A stretch of 35,503 nt of DNA, from positions 1 to 35,503 of the forward strand of contig JAHFVD010000072.1 in the NCBI GenBank assembly GCA_023264735.1, given 5' to 3'. The notes below the pieces were generated by a model that ran no database searches, was not told the origin of the DNA, and saw only the letters and a list, made by a program, of their open reading frames with translations. The DNA comes from Mycobacterium sp. (lineage in GTDB: Bacteria; Actinomycetota; Actinomycetes; Mycobacteriales; Mycobacteriaceae). Made by a program: the position numbers and the translations under genes. Below are positions 1 through 7,989 of this stretch, one piece after another; the stretch's first letter is position 1, and every line of letters starts with the position of its first letter.

Positions 1-159
1 GATCCCCGATTCTTCTTCCCCGCCTACCTGGGTCCGTACGGCTGGCTGGGCCTGGACTTCGACGCCGCCAAGGTCGACTGGGATGAAGTCGCCGAACTGG
101 TGGACGCCTCATTTCGACTGCAGGCGCCGGCGAGACTGATCCGGCTGCTCGACGGCTAG
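1..159 (+). CDS. MmcQ/YjbR family protein, C-terminal part (5' end outside window)
   Basis: The window opens inside a rightward gene; frame 1 reads 52 residues and stops at TAG (157-159). The tail (FFFPAYLGPYGWLGLDF, then a VDWDEVAELV stretch and a final R-L-I-R-L-L-D-G) looks like the end of the MmcQ/YjbR family, small proteins with a CyaY-like fold often described as DNA-binding but without a settled function. The stop overlaps the stop of the leftward neighbour in a palindromic CTAG. The N-terminal half is not visible, so the call rests on the tail only. Confidence 0.7.
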   Translation, partial: DPRFFFPAYLGPYGWLGLDFDAAKVDWDEVAELVDASFRLQAPARLIRLLDG

Positions 160-1166
160 ATCGCTTCGGGGTCCTCGGTGACGGCGTCGGCGGCGCGCTG
201 GCACAAACCGACCGCGACGCGGGCCCATTCGGCGGTCGCACCGGCCAGCCCGCACGCCGGGCTGATGCCCACACGATTACGAACCGAACTGCGGGAGAAC
301 CCAATTCGGTCGGTGATCGCGACCGCCGCCGCGGCAACCTCCTCGGCCGACGGCCGCTTGGCCGGTGCGCTCGCCGGCACCAGACCGAAGACCACCGTGC
401 GACCCGAGTCCAGGAACTCCCCCAGCCCGTCGAAGTCGGCGTCGCCGAGCGTGCCCGCATCCACCGACACCGCGTTGATCGCACTGCGCTGCAAGACATT
501 CCAGGGCAACTCAGCCGAACAGCTGTGCAGCAAAACCTCCGTGCCTGCGACGGCCACGCACTCGTCGAGCAAGCCGATCGCGACCACCTCGTCCACCGGA
601 TGCACCGGGCTCATCGACGTCACCCCGGTCAGCCGGCCGGCCAGCGCGGCGAACAGGACGGGCTCGTCGTACTGCACCACCACCGTCGTCGACAACCGGC
701 GCGCCAGCTCGGCCCGGTGCCGTGACACCCCTTCGGCCAAGGACGACGTGAGGTCCCGCACCGCCCCGGCGTCGGTGAGCGCGCGGTGGCCGTTGGGCAG
801 CTCCAGCTGGGCGGCCAGCGTGATCGGGCCCGGCGCCTGGACCTTGACCGGCCGCCCCGAACCGGGCCCGCCGGCCTTCTCCCAGGCTTCTTCGATGGCG
901 TCGATGTCCTCGTCGAGCAGGCTCTTCGCCCGGCGGGTGACCGCGCCCGGCCGGGCGGTAATCCGGTAGCCGCGGGGCACGGTGTCGATGGCGATATCGA
1001 CCAGCAGCGCACCTGCCCGGCCGATCATGTCCGCACCCACACCGCGGGCCGGTAACTCGACCAGGTGCGGCAGCCGGTGCAGCTCGCCGACGATGATGTC
1101 GGCGGCTTCCCGCGGCGCCGAGCCCGGCCACGAACCCATGCCGGTGGCCGCGGCGAAAACACTCAC
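156..1166 (-). CDS. MetE-like (cobalamin-independent methionine synthase C-domain family) protein, Rv3015c-like
   Basis: The 336-residue protein resembles the catalytic C-terminal half of MetE and the UROD fold. The expected zinc-thiolate ligands are visible: His214 and Cys216 in a LLHSCSAE stretch and Cys305 in SPACGLAG; YDEP at 167-170 is also family-like. It lacks the N-terminal MetE half, so methionine synthesis from 5-methyl-THF is not assured; the real methyl donor or acceptor is unknown. Start: a longer ATG-type frame reaches 1337, but residues upstream of GTG 1166 look random and would overlap lpqA. GTG 1166 begins V-S-V-F-A-A-A-T-G-M-G-S-W-P-G, the family N-terminus, and lies 6 nt after a TACGGT -10 box. 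It is divergent from lpqA. Confidence 0.85.
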   Translation of the reverse strand: MSVFAAATGMGSWPGSAPREAADIIVGELHRLPHLVELPARGVGADMIGRAGALLVDIAIDTVPRGYRITARPGAVTRRAKSLLDEDIDAIEEAWEKAGGPGSGRPVKVQAPGPITLAAQLELPNGHRALTDAGAVRDLTSSLAEGVSRHRAELARRLSTTVVVQYDEPVLFAALAGRLTGVTSMSPVHPVDEVVAIGLLDECVAVAGTEVLLHSCSAELPWNVLQRSAINAVSVDAGTLGDADFDGLGEFLDSGRTVVFGLVPASAPAKRPSAEEVAAAAVAITDRIGFSRSSVRNRVGISPACGLAGATAEWARVAVGLCQRAADAVTEDPEAI

Positions 1167-1172
1167 CGGCCA

Positions 1173-1178
1173 ACCGTA
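1173..1178 (-). promoter_or_regulatory. -10 box TACGGT for the MetE-like gene (leaderless)
   Basis: On the minus strand TACGGT is followed by 6 nt and then GTG at 1166. Mycobacterial SigA -10 boxes are TANNNT with the transcription start about 6-8 nt downstream, so transcription should begin at the start codon. Inference from spacing; no clear Shine-Dalgarno is present. Confidence 0.5.
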
Positions 1179-1213
1179 TTGGACAGCCCGGCGACGCAGG
1201 TGCACCGGGGGCC

Positions 1214-1219
1214 TACCGT
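1214..1219 (+). promoter_or_regulatory. -10 box TACCGT for lpqA (leaderless)
   Basis: TACCGT is followed by 7 nt and ATG 1227. The same hexamer and the same 7-nt spacing occur before fecB. An in-frame GTG at 1218 falls inside the box, so ATG 1227 is the better start. Confidence 0.5.
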
Positions 1220-1226
1220 GGCAGAT

Positions 1227-1865
1227 ATGACGGTGCGCGCGGGGTTGGCCTGTTGCGCGGCGGCGGCCGTGCTGACCGGTTGCACCCAGTGGGTCGACGG
1301 CGATCCGCTGCGCGCTCTGAGCGAGCCGCCGTACCACCCGCCGGGGATCGTCGACGTCGACCAGGTGCTACTGACCCAGGCGCAGATGCAGGCGATCACC
1401 GGCGGTGGCCAGGCCCTGACGGTCATTCCGACCATGGACGGCAAGGCACCGGTCGACATCGAGCAGCTTGCCGAGTCGGTGCCCACTGATTGCCGCTTCC
1501 TGTTCGCCGAAACCGATACCTTCGGCACCGACGTGGAGGACTTCCACAAGACCAGCTTTCAGCACCCCGCCCGGCGCGCGCTGATCTCCGAGGGTGCGGC
1601 CGCCTACCGTGACGACGCCACGGCACGACAGGCGTTCAACACGCTCTCGACCGCGGTGCATCGCTGCGCCGACGGTCCGATGGGGTCGTATCTGGTCGGC
1701 CAGGTCAACGCGGACACCGATTCGCTGCATGCCCGCCCGGGCCGGTGCGGGCGCGACTACCGGCTGAAGGCCTCGGTGCTGGTGGAGGTGACGTTCTGCA
1801 CGTATCCCGAGTCGGTGCCCGAGATCGTGATGTCGAACATCGTCAACAAGATCCCGGGCGGTTGA
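1227..1865 (+). CDS. lpqA: lipoprotein LpqA-like, PknH-type sensor domain
   Basis: A 212-residue secreted lipoprotein. Residues 1-18 form a short signal peptide with one Arg, and VLTGC places the lipidated cysteine at residue 19. The mature part resembles the extracellular sensor domain of PknH (PknH_C), which is carried alone by several mycobacterial lipoproteins. Four further cysteines (in TDC, HRC, GRC and TFC contexts) match the two-disulfide pattern of that fold. The ligand is unknown. Position next to the Rv3015c-like gene matches Rv3016 (lpqA) in M. tuberculosis. The 3' end overlaps the end of leftward mnmA by 23 bp. Start chosen at ATG 1227 from the -10 box and signal-peptide position. 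Confidence 0.85.
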   Translation: MTVRAGLACCAAAAVLTGCTQWVDGDPLRALSEPPYHPPGIVDVDQVLLTQAQMQAITGGGQALTVIPTMDGKAPVDIEQLAESVPTDCRFLFAETDTFGTDVEDFHKTSFQHPARRALISEGAAAYRDDATARQAFNTLSTAVHRCADGPMGSYLVGQVNADTDSLHARPGRCGRDYRLKASVLVEVTFCTYPESVPEIVMSNIVNKIPGG

Positions 1866-2928
1866 GGATCGTCGCGCTGCCGATGACCTCGTCGCCGGCC
1901 GGATCGGGGCGGTAGAGCACCAGCGTCTGGCCCGGCGCGACACCGCGCAGCGGGTTCCGCAGCGCCACCCTCAGCTCGTCGCCGACGACTTCGGCGACGG
2001 CGGGCACCACCCCACCGTGCGCGCGCACCTGGACCTCGCACTCCACCGGGCCCTGCGGCGCGACGTCGGAGGTGAATATCGGCTTGGTGCCGGTCAGCGA
2101 ATGCACCTGCAGGTCCTCGACCGTGCCCACCCGCACCGTCTGCGAGTCGGCGTCGATGCCGGTGACGTAGCGGGGCAGGCCGTCGGGTCCGGGTCCGGCG
2201 ATGCCGAGGCCCTTGCGCTGCCCGATGGTGAACGCGTGCACACCGTCGTGCTGGGCGAGGACGGCACCGCTGGCGTCGTCGACGACCGTTCCGCGCCGCA
2301 CACCGATCCGGGCGCCGAGGAAGGCCTGGGTGTCACCGGAGGGGATGAAGCAGATGTCGTGGCTGTCGGGCTTCTCGGCCACCGACAGCCCCCGGCGCGC
2401 GGCCTCTTCGCGGATCGCCGGCTTGGGGGTGTCACCGATCGGGAAGGCGGCGTGGCGCAGCTGCTGGGCGCTCAGCACGCCGAGCACGTAGGACTGGTCC
2501 TTGTCCACATCGACCGCACGGCGCAGCCGGCCCTCGGACAGCCGGGCGTAGTGGCCGGTGGCCACCACGTCGAAGCCCAGCGCCAGCGCCTTTGCGGCCA
2601 GGGCGGAGAACTTGATCTTCTCGTTGCACCGGACGCACGGGTTGGGGGTCTCGCCGCGCTCGTAGGACGAGACGAAGTCGTCGATGACGTCCTCGGCGAA
2701 CTTGTCGGCGAAATCCCATACGTAGAACGGGATTCCGAGCACATCGGCAACGCGGCGGGCGTCGCCGGCGTCTTCTTTGGAGCAGCAACCGCGCGAGCCG
2801 GTGCGCAGCGTGCCGGGCGCCTTGGACAGCGCGAGGTGCACGCCGACGACGTCGTGGCCGGCGTCGACCATCCGGGCGGCGGCCACCGACGAGTCGACGC
2901 CGCCGCTCATCGCGGCCAGCACCCTCAT
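1843..2928 (-). CDS. mnmA: tRNA-specific 2-thiouridylase MnmA (TrmU)
   Basis: This 361-residue cytoplasmic enzyme activates U34 of Lys, Glu and Gln tRNAs with ATP and replaces O2 with sulfur relayed from a cysteine desulfurase. The ATP PP-loop SGGVDSS lies at residues 8-14. The two catalytic cysteines are visible: Cys101 in NPCVRCN and Cys193 in HDICFIP. The family tRNA-binding stretch around TGHYAR (124-129) is present and length is normal. ATG 2928 overlaps the stop of the upstream iscS-like gene as ATGA, so the pair is translationally coupled; the desulfurase is presumably its sulfur source. The 3' end runs 23 bp into convergent lpqA. Confidence 0.95.
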   Translation of the reverse strand: MRVLAAMSGGVDSSVAAARMVDAGHDVVGVHLALSKAPGTLRTGSRGCCSKEDAGDARRVADVLGIPFYVWDFADKFAEDVIDDFVSSYERGETPNPCVRCNEKIKFSALAAKALALGFDVVATGHYARLSEGRLRRAVDVDKDQSYVLGVLSAQQLRHAAFPIGDTPKPAIREEAARRGLSVAEKPDSHDICFIPSGDTQAFLGARIGVRRGTVVDDASGAVLAQHDGVHAFTIGQRKGLGIAGPGPDGLPRYVTGIDADSQTVRVGTVEDLQVHSLTGTKPIFTSDVAPQGPVECEVQVRAHGGVVPAVAEVVGDELRVALRNPLRGVAPGQTLVLYRPDPAGDEVIGSATILNRPGSC

Positions 2929-4130
2929 CGCAGCGCTCCCAGTGCCGAACTGGCCAGTGCGGCCTGCCTGGCCCGCTCGACGACGGCGGGCAGCACCCGC
3001 AGCGCGGCGTCGACATCGGCCTCAGTACTGTTGTGCCCCAAGGACAGTCGCAGCGATCCCCTGGCGGCTTCGGCGCCGGCGCCCATCGCCAGCAGCACGT
3101 GTGACGGCTGGGCCACACCGGCGGTGCATGCCGAGCCCGTGGAGCATTCGATTCCGTTGGCGTCCAACAGCATCAGCAGGGAATCGCCTTCACACCCCCG
3201 GAACGTGAAGTGGGCGTTGCCCGGTAGTCGGCGATCGCCGAGGGCTCCGTTGAGATGCGTGTCGGCGATGGAGTCCAAGACCCCGTTGATGAGCCGCTCG
3301 CGCAGGGTGCGCAGGCGCGCGCCGGTGGCGTCCAGCGTTGCGACGGCGACATCAAGGGCCGCCGCCATCGCCACCGCACCGGCGACATCCGGTGTGCCGG
3401 AACGGATATCGCGTTCCTGCCCGCCACCGTGCAGCAGCGGGACGCAGGCGGTGGTGCGGCGCAACAGCAGAGCGCCGACACCGGTGGGTCCGCCGAACTT
3501 GTGGGCGGCCAGGCTCATGGCCGACAGATTGGAAGCGGCAAAATCGACCGGGAGATGGCCGACGACCTGGACGGCATCGCTGTGGATCGGCACATCGAAC
3601 TCGGCGGCCACGGCGGCCAGATCGGCAATCGGCATGACCGTGCCGACTTCGTTGTTGGCCCACATCACCGAGACCAGCGCCACGTCGTCGTGCTCGAGCA
3701 GGATCTCGCGCAGCGCCGCGGCGGTGACCGAGCCGTCGGGCTCGGTGGGCAGGAACGTCACCTCGGCGCCTTCGTGCTCGGCCAACCAGGTGACGGCGTC
3801 GAGGACCGCGTGGTGCTCGACGGCGGTGGTCACGATCCGCCGGTGGGTCGGCTCGACGTCGCGGCGCGCCCAGTAGATGCCCTTGACGGCGAGGTTGTCG
3901 CTCTCGGTGCCACCGGCGGTGAAGATCACTTCCGACGGGCGGGCGCCCAGCCGGGCCGCGATGCTCTCCCGGGCCTCCTCCAGCCGGCGGCGGGCGTCGC
4001 GGCCCGCCGTGTGCAACGAGGAGGCATTACCGGCGGTGGCCAGCGCGGCCGTCATCGCCTCGATGGCAGCAGGATGCATCGGGGTGGTGGCAGCGTGGTC
4101 GAGATACACCGGACCGGCGGTCGGGCTCAT
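2925..4130 (-). CDS. iscS: IscS-like cysteine desulfurase
   Basis: A 401-residue PLP enzyme of the NifS/IscS aminotransferase class V family; it removes sulfur from cysteine as an enzyme-bound persulfide. Seen: YLDHAATTP at the N-terminus, the PLP lysine Lys211 in AAHKFGGP, His106 in the VEHHAVL stretch, and the catalytic Cys335 in SACTAG. ATG 4130 has a TATCCT -10 box 9 nt upstream. The gene is translationally coupled to mnmA through an ATGA overlap, so tRNA 2-thiolation is a likely job; general Fe-S cluster supply is also possible, since mycobacteria use SUF for most Fe-S assembly. Matches Rv3025c in order. Confidence 0.95.
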   Translation of the reverse strand: MSPTAGPVYLDHAATTPMHPAAIEAMTAALATAGNASSLHTAGRDARRRLEEARESIAARLGARPSEVIFTAGGTESDNLAVKGIYWARRDVEPTHRRIVTTAVEHHAVLDAVTWLAEHEGAEVTFLPTEPDGSVTAAALREILLEHDDVALVSVMWANNEVGTVMPIADLAAVAAEFDVPIHSDAVQVVGHLPVDFAASNLSAMSLAAHKFGGPTGVGALLLRRTTACVPLLHGGGQERDIRSGTPDVAGAVAMAAALDVAVATLDATGARLRTLRERLINGVLDSIADTHLNGALGDRRLPGNAHFTFRGCEGDSLLMLLDANGIECSTGSACTAGVAQPSHVLLAMGAGAEAARGSLRLSLGHNSTEADVDAALRVLPAVVERARQAALASSALGALR

Positions 4131-4139
4131 AGCCCGTCC

Positions 4140-4145
4140 AGGATA
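4140..4145 (-). promoter_or_regulatory. -10 box TATCCT ahead of iscS-mnmA
   Basis: In the 34-bp gap between the PlsC-like gene and iscS the minus strand reads TATCCT, 9 nt, ATG. This suggests an independent promoter for the iscS-mnmA pair with at most a two- or three-base leader. Inferred from the TANNNT consensus. Confidence 0.4.
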
Positions 4146-4164
4146 CCGGCCCCAGCAGGGCCCC

Positions 4165-5001
4165 TTAGCCAGCCAGGGCGTGGGAGTGCTCGAAGCGCCG
4201 TGCGATCTGCCCGCGCACGGCCACCTCGCAGCGAGCGGCCAGTTCGCGCCGGTCGGCGCCGGGCAGCTCCAGGGAGGTGACCTCGACGTCGACGACCGTC
4301 AGCCGGGCCCGAACCGTGCGGCTCAGCGACTGCCAGAGCGTGTCGTCCCCGACGAACGCCGCGACCGTCGAGGGCCGCCCGTCGCGGTGGTGATAGGTCA
4401 GCCGCAGCGGCTGGACCGGCCGGCCCGAGTCGACCGCTGCCTGGAACATCGCCGGGCGGAACTGTCCGTAGGCCAGCCCGCACCAGGTCGTCCCCTCCGG
4501 GAACGCGACGACGGTCTGCCCGTTGCGCAGCCGCTCGGCCACCAGTGCGACCACCTGCGGCAGCCTGCGCAGGCTGCCGCGGTCGATGGGGATGACCTTC
4601 ATGATCCGCGCGGCCAGCCCGACGGCGGGCCAGTCGATCAGGTCGGCGCGCGCGACGAACGCGCCGGGCAGCACCGACCCGATCACGAAGATGTCGATCC
4701 AGGAGACGTGGCCACTGACCACCAGGACGCCCCGCAGGTTGCGAATGGGGCCGCCGGACACCGTGATTCGTACGCCGAGGCAGCGCAGGAACGTCCGGCA
4801 GTACACCCGCTGGACGCGTCCGCGGCCGGGCATCGGGACCGCCAGCAGCGGCACCATCATCAACAGCAGCAGTGCGGACGAGATGCGCAGCGTGGCCCGC
4901 ACCGTCGCGATCACCCGCCGCGACGGCGGGGCGCCACCGGCGCGGACACAGCTGTCGTCACACAGCGCCCGGGGCAACCAGGCGTGATCCTGAACCGTCA
5001 T
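4165..5001 (-). CDS. PlsC-type 1-acyl-glycerol-phosphate (lysophospholipid) acyltransferase family protein, Rv3026c-like
   Basis: A 278-residue acyltransferase. The HX4D catalytic motif is HVSWID (His98, Asp103) and the substrate motif is FPEGT (167-171); a hydrophobic segment near residues 40-56 (SSALLLLMMVPLLAVP) should anchor it to the membrane. ATG 5001 overlaps the stop of the upstream GNAT gene as ATGA; the longer in-frame extension up to 5379 would lie inside that gene and is rejected. The order GNAT then PlsC is that of olsB-olsA for ornithine lipids, where OlsA adds the second acyl chain. An OlsA-like role is inferred; phospholipid remodelling is the alternative. Confidence 0.85.
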   Translation of the reverse strand: MTVQDHAWLPRALCDDSCVRAGGAPPSRRVIATVRATLRISSALLLLMMVPLLAVPMPGRGRVQRVYCRTFLRCLGVRITVSGGPIRNLRGVLVVSGHVSWIDIFVIGSVLPGAFVARADLIDWPAVGLAARIMKVIPIDRGSLRRLPQVVALVAERLRNGQTVVAFPEGTTWCGLAYGQFRPAMFQAAVDSGRPVQPLRLTYHHRDGRPSTVAAFVGDDTLWQSLSRTVRARLTVVDVEVTSLELPGADRRELAARCEVAVRGQIARRFEHSHALAG

Positions 5002-5849
5002 GCCGTCTCCCCCATACCGCCGGCCATGTCGCCGGCCGCTGAAACCGACCGCAACCGGGTCAGGTAGCGGGTGTCCGCCTGCCGCTTGTCGAGCAGCGCC
5101 GGGAAATCGCCGACCCCGAACTCGGGATCGTGGGCCGGCTCGCCGCAGACCCGGGCACCCAGGCGCAGGTAGCCGCGCATCAGCGGCGGAATCGTCGGCC
5201 GGGCCGGCGGCGCGATGTCGTCGAGGCCCACGCCGTCCAGAACAACCGGGCGGTACGGGTACACCGTGTTTTCGGCCGCGGCGGCGTGGCGGCGCAGCAC
5301 GAAATCGCGCACCCCGCGAATCTGAGAGCCTGGAGGTGCACCCGCCGGGTCTTCTGAGTGCGTCGGTACCGAGACACATCCGGTGACGTAGTCATAGCCG
5401 CAGCGGTCCAGATAGGCCAGGATGCCTGCCCACATGAGCAGCACCACCGCGCCGTTCCGGTGGTCGCCGCGCACCACAGCACGGCCCATCTCCACCAGCG
5501 ACGGCCGCAGCACGTCGAGCGCGCTGACGTCGAATTCTGTTGCGGTGTAAAGACTTCCGGCGGCAATCGCACCCGGCGGCGGGAGCATCCGGTAGCACCC
5601 GACGAGCTCGCCCGAGGTGTCTTCACGCACCAGGAGGTGATCGCAGAATTCGTCGAACCGGTCGGCATCACGGCCATCGCCGTCGGCGGGCAGCGCGTAA
5701 CCGGGTTCGGTGGTGAACACCTGATAGCGCAGCCGCTGGGCCGCCTCGATCAGCGTGGGGTCGGTGGACAGCAGGAGCGAGTAGCGGGGGCCGCGCAACG
5801 CGGCAGTCTCGTTCTGGTCAGGGGCTATGAGTACAGATGCAGTGCTCAT
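4998..5849 (-). CDS. GNAT-fold N-acyltransferase, OlsB/hemolysin-like, Rv3027c-like
   Basis: A 283-residue protein with a GNAT-type N-acyltransferase domain over roughly residues 20-200: LRYQVFTTEPGY near residue 40, then LLVREDTSGELVGCYRMLPP, and VEMGRAVVRGDHRNGAVVLLMW, a pattern shared with OlsB and acyl-homoserine-lactone-synthase-like N-acyltransferases. OlsB links a 3-hydroxyacyl chain to an amino acid (ornithine). Substrate here is not shown by the sequence. It is the first gene of the leftward set and is translationally coupled (ATGA) to the PlsC-like gene. On the minus strand TTGACA at 5881-5886 could be a -35 element, but no good -10 follows. Confidence 0.8.
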   Translation of the reverse strand: MSTASVLIAPDQNETAALRGPRYSLLLSTDPTLIEAAQRLRYQVFTTEPGYALPADGDGRDADRFDEFCDHLLVREDTSGELVGCYRMLPPPGAIAAGSLYTATEFDVSALDVLRPSLVEMGRAVVRGDHRNGAVVLLMWAGILAYLDRCGYDYVTGCVSVPTHSEDPAGAPPGSQIRGVRDFVLRRHAAAAENTVYPYRPVVLDGVGLDDIAPPARPTIPPLMRGYLRLGARVCGEPAHDPEFGVGDFPALLDKRQADTRYLTRLRSVSAAGDMAGGMGETA

Positions 5850-5931
5850 AGCTGAACGGTTGCTGAGGCGTTCGGCGAGATGTCAACGCCCGCGTGACGT
5901 GTTCGTGCACTCTCGATGACCAATAAAAGCG

Positions 5932-5969
5932 ACGGCCCCCGACACGTCATATTGACGTGCGGGGGCCGT
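5932..5969 (-). terminator. intrinsic terminator of the fixA-fixB operon
   Basis: A strong GC hairpin lies 17 nt after the fixB stop. Arms are 5932-5949 and 5953-5969, complementary over 17 bp with one bulged A, and the loop is TAT. In the leftward direction the stem is followed by GCTTTTATTGG, a short U-rich run. It separates fixAB from the GNAT gene transcribed in the same direction. Confidence 0.85.
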
Positions 5970-5986
5970 AGCCGTTGAGCTGCGAA

Positions 5987-6943
5987 TTAACCCTTGCGGG
6001 CCTTGACCGCCTCGGTCAGCTGCGGGGTGACGTTGAACAGGTCGCCCACGATGCCGTAATCGGCGATCTCGAAGATCGGCGCTTCCTCGTCCTTGTTCAC
6101 CGCGATGATCGTCTTCGACGTCTGCATGCCGGCGCGGTGCTGGATCGCCCCGGAGATGCCCAGCGCGATGTACAGCTGCGGCGAGACCGTCTTGCCGGTC
6201 TGGCCCACCTGGAACTGGCCCGGGTAGTAGCCGGAGTCGACGGCGGCACGCGACGCACCGACGGCGCCACCCAGCGAGTCGGCCAGGTCCTCGACGACCG
6301 AGAACTTCTCGGCGCTGCCGACACCACGGCCACCGGAGACCACGACGCTGGCCTCGGTGAGCTCCGGGCGGTCGCCGGCCACGGCAGGCTCACGCTTGGT
6401 GATCTTGGTGGCGTTCTCGGCCTGTGCGGGCACCTCGACGCTGACCTGCTCGCCGGCACCGGCTTCAGGCGACGCGTCAACGGCGCCGGGACGCAGGGTG
6501 ATCACCGGGGTGTCACCGTTGGCCTTGGCCTCGACGGTGAAGGCGCCACCGAAGATGCTATGGACACCCACTCCACCGTCTTTGACCTCGATGACGTCGG
6601 ACAGCACACCCGCGCCGGTACGCGCGGCCAGCCGGCCGGCGATCTCCTTACCGTCGGCGTTGGCGGCCAGCAGCACGGCGGCCGGAGTGGCCGACTCCAC
6701 CAGCGACGCCAGGACGTCGACGAAGGGGGTGATCAGGTAGCCCTCGGCGTCGGCCGACTCGGCGACGTAGATCTTGGCCGCACCGGCGGCCTTGAGATCG
6801 TCGACCAGCGGCGCGGCGGTGCCGGGGGCACCGATCACGACGGCGGCGGGCTCGCCCAGCGTGCGGGCGGCGGTGATGAGCTCGGCGGTGACTTTCTTCA
6901 CCGCACCTTCGGAGTGCTCGACGAGCACAAGTACTTCAGCCAT
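5987..6943 (-). CDS. fixB: electron transfer flavoprotein alpha subunit
   Basis: A 318-residue ETF alpha subunit (EtfA/FixB). With the beta subunit it takes electrons from acyl-CoA dehydrogenases and passes them to the membrane ETF oxidoreductase. N-terminal domain (1-190) is the alpha/beta ETF fold; the C-terminal FAD domain (about 195-318) has VVSGGRGVGSAE near 201-211, SGYYPGQFQVGQTG (237-250), PQLYIALGISGAIQH (255-269) and IIAVNKDEEAPIFEIADYGIVGD, all family signatures for FAD contact. ATG 6943 has AGAGG 10 nt upstream. It lies 47 bp after fixA, as in Rv3028c-Rv3029c, and ends at a clear terminator. Confidence 0.95.
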   Translation of the reverse strand: MAEVLVLVEHSEGAVKKVTAELITAARTLGEPAAVVIGAPGTAAPLVDDLKAAGAAKIYVAESADAEGYLITPFVDVLASLVESATPAAVLLAANADGKEIAGRLAARTGAGVLSDVIEVKDGGVGVHSIFGGAFTVEAKANGDTPVITLRPGAVDASPEAGAGEQVSVEVPAQAENATKITKREPAVAGDRPELTEASVVVSGGRGVGSAEKFSVVEDLADSLGGAVGASRAAVDSGYYPGQFQVGQTGKTVSPQLYIALGISGAIQHRAGMQTSKTIIAVNKDEEAPIFEIADYGIVGDLFNVTPQLTEAVKARKG

Positions 6944-6990
6944 AGCTGTTCAGCCTCTTAGTCTTTCAGGTCCGATTGCGGAATGATCTG

Positions 6991-7785
6991 CTAGATAATT
7001 TTCTGGGCGACCAGGTACTCGGCGATCTTCTTGCCGCCTTCGCCTTCGTCGGTGATCTTCTCGCCTGCGGTCTTCGGCGGCTTCGGCGTCGAGGCCGTCA
7101 CCGTCGTGCCGGCATTGGCCAGGCCGACCTCGTCGCCCTCGACACCGATCTCGGCCAGCGTCAGGGTGGTCACTTCCTTCTTCTTTGCGGCCATGATGCC
7201 CTTGAAGGACGGGAAGCGCGGCTCGTTGATCTTCTCGGTGACGCTGATGACCGCGGGCAGCGAAGCCTCGACGGTGAACACGCCGTCGTCGGTCTCACGC
7301 TCGCCGGTGATCTTGCCGCCCTCGACGGTCACCTTGCGCAGGTGCGTCAGCTGGGGCAGGCCGAGGTACTCGGCGATGATCGCCGGGACCGCACCGCCGG
7401 TGCCGTCGGTGGCCTCGTTACCGGCGATGACCAGCTCGGTGCCCTCGATGGCGCCCAGCGCGCGGGCCAGGGCCCAACCGGTCTGCACCATGTCGGAGCC
7501 ATGCAGGCCGGCATCGAGCAGATGCACGGCCTTGTCGGCACCCATCGACAGCGCCTTGCGGATCGCCTCGGTGGCGCGCTCCGGGCCGGCGGTCAGCACG
7601 GTCACCGTTCCGCCCGCATCTCCCTCCCGCTCCTTGATGAGCAAGGCCTCTTCAACGGCGCGCTCGTTGATCTCGTCCAGCACGGCATCGGCAGCGTCGC
7701 GATCGAGCGTGAAGTCACCGTCGGACAGCTTGCGCTCGGACCACGTGTCTGGGACCTGTTTGATCAGGACCACGATGTTCGTCAT
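6991..7785 (-). CDS. fixA: electron transfer flavoprotein beta subunit
   Basis: A 264-residue ETF beta subunit (EtfB/FixA), which binds AMP and forms the dimer interface with FixB. Seen: MTNIVVLIKQVPDTW at the N-terminus, DEINERAVEEALLIKE, GNEATDGTGGAVPAIIAEYLGLPQLTHL (near 120-147, the ETF recognition and AMP region) and an FPSFKGIMAAKKKEV stretch. The frame is open to 7836 but family homology begins at ATG 7785, which has AGGAGG 13 nt upstream. First gene of the fixAB unit; a GTTAC/GTAAC inverted repeat sits about 80-100 bp upstream and could be an operator. Confidence 0.95.
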   Translation of the reverse strand: MTNIVVLIKQVPDTWSERKLSDGDFTLDRDAADAVLDEINERAVEEALLIKEREGDAGGTVTVLTAGPERATEAIRKALSMGADKAVHLLDAGLHGSDMVQTGWALARALGAIEGTELVIAGNEATDGTGGAVPAIIAEYLGLPQLTHLRKVTVEGGKITGERETDDGVFTVEASLPAVISVTEKINEPRFPSFKGIMAAKKKEVTTLTLAEIGVEGDEVGLANAGTTVTASTPKPPKTAGEKITDEGEGGKKIAEYLVAQKII

Positions 7786-7866
7786 GAGTCTTCTACGTCC
7801 TCCTGGCAGGCGTCCCGCGACCAGGGAAGGTCGCAAGACTTTTGGTCATTCCGCAACTCACATCAT

Positions 7867-7882
7867 GTTACCGACGAGTAAC
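7867..7882. promoter_or_regulatory. inverted repeat GTTAC-N6-GTAAC between fixA and the methyltransferase gene
   Basis: GTTACCGACGAGTAAC has perfect 5-bp arms and lies in the 204-bp divergent region. Size and form fit a dimeric TetR-type repressor of fatty-acid genes. The regulator is not identifiable from the window. Confidence 0.4.
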
Positions 7883-7975
7883 TTAGAGTGGTTCGCACGA
7901 ACACCATAGCTGGTCGAAGTTTGTGTTCTAGCAGCCCATCGGTACCGAGCAGTTCGCGAACTGCCAACTTCGGGT

Positions 7976-7981
7976 TAGCCT
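7976..7981 (+). promoter_or_regulatory. -10 box TAGCCT for the Rv3030-like gene (leaderless)
   Basis: TAGCCT, 8 nt, ATG 7990. No Shine-Dalgarno sits before this ATG, and the in-frame extension to 7888 has no family character, so the box supports ATG 7990 as a leaderless start. Confidence 0.5.
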
Positions 7982-7989
7982 GCCTTGCA

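Noticed and set aside
2017..3876. A 619-codon rightward open frame
   Set aside because: It lies opposite mnmA and iscS, which have all their catalytic motifs; the product is low-complexity and GC-driven.
5975..6961. A 328-codon rightward open frame
   Set aside because: Antisense shadow of fixB.
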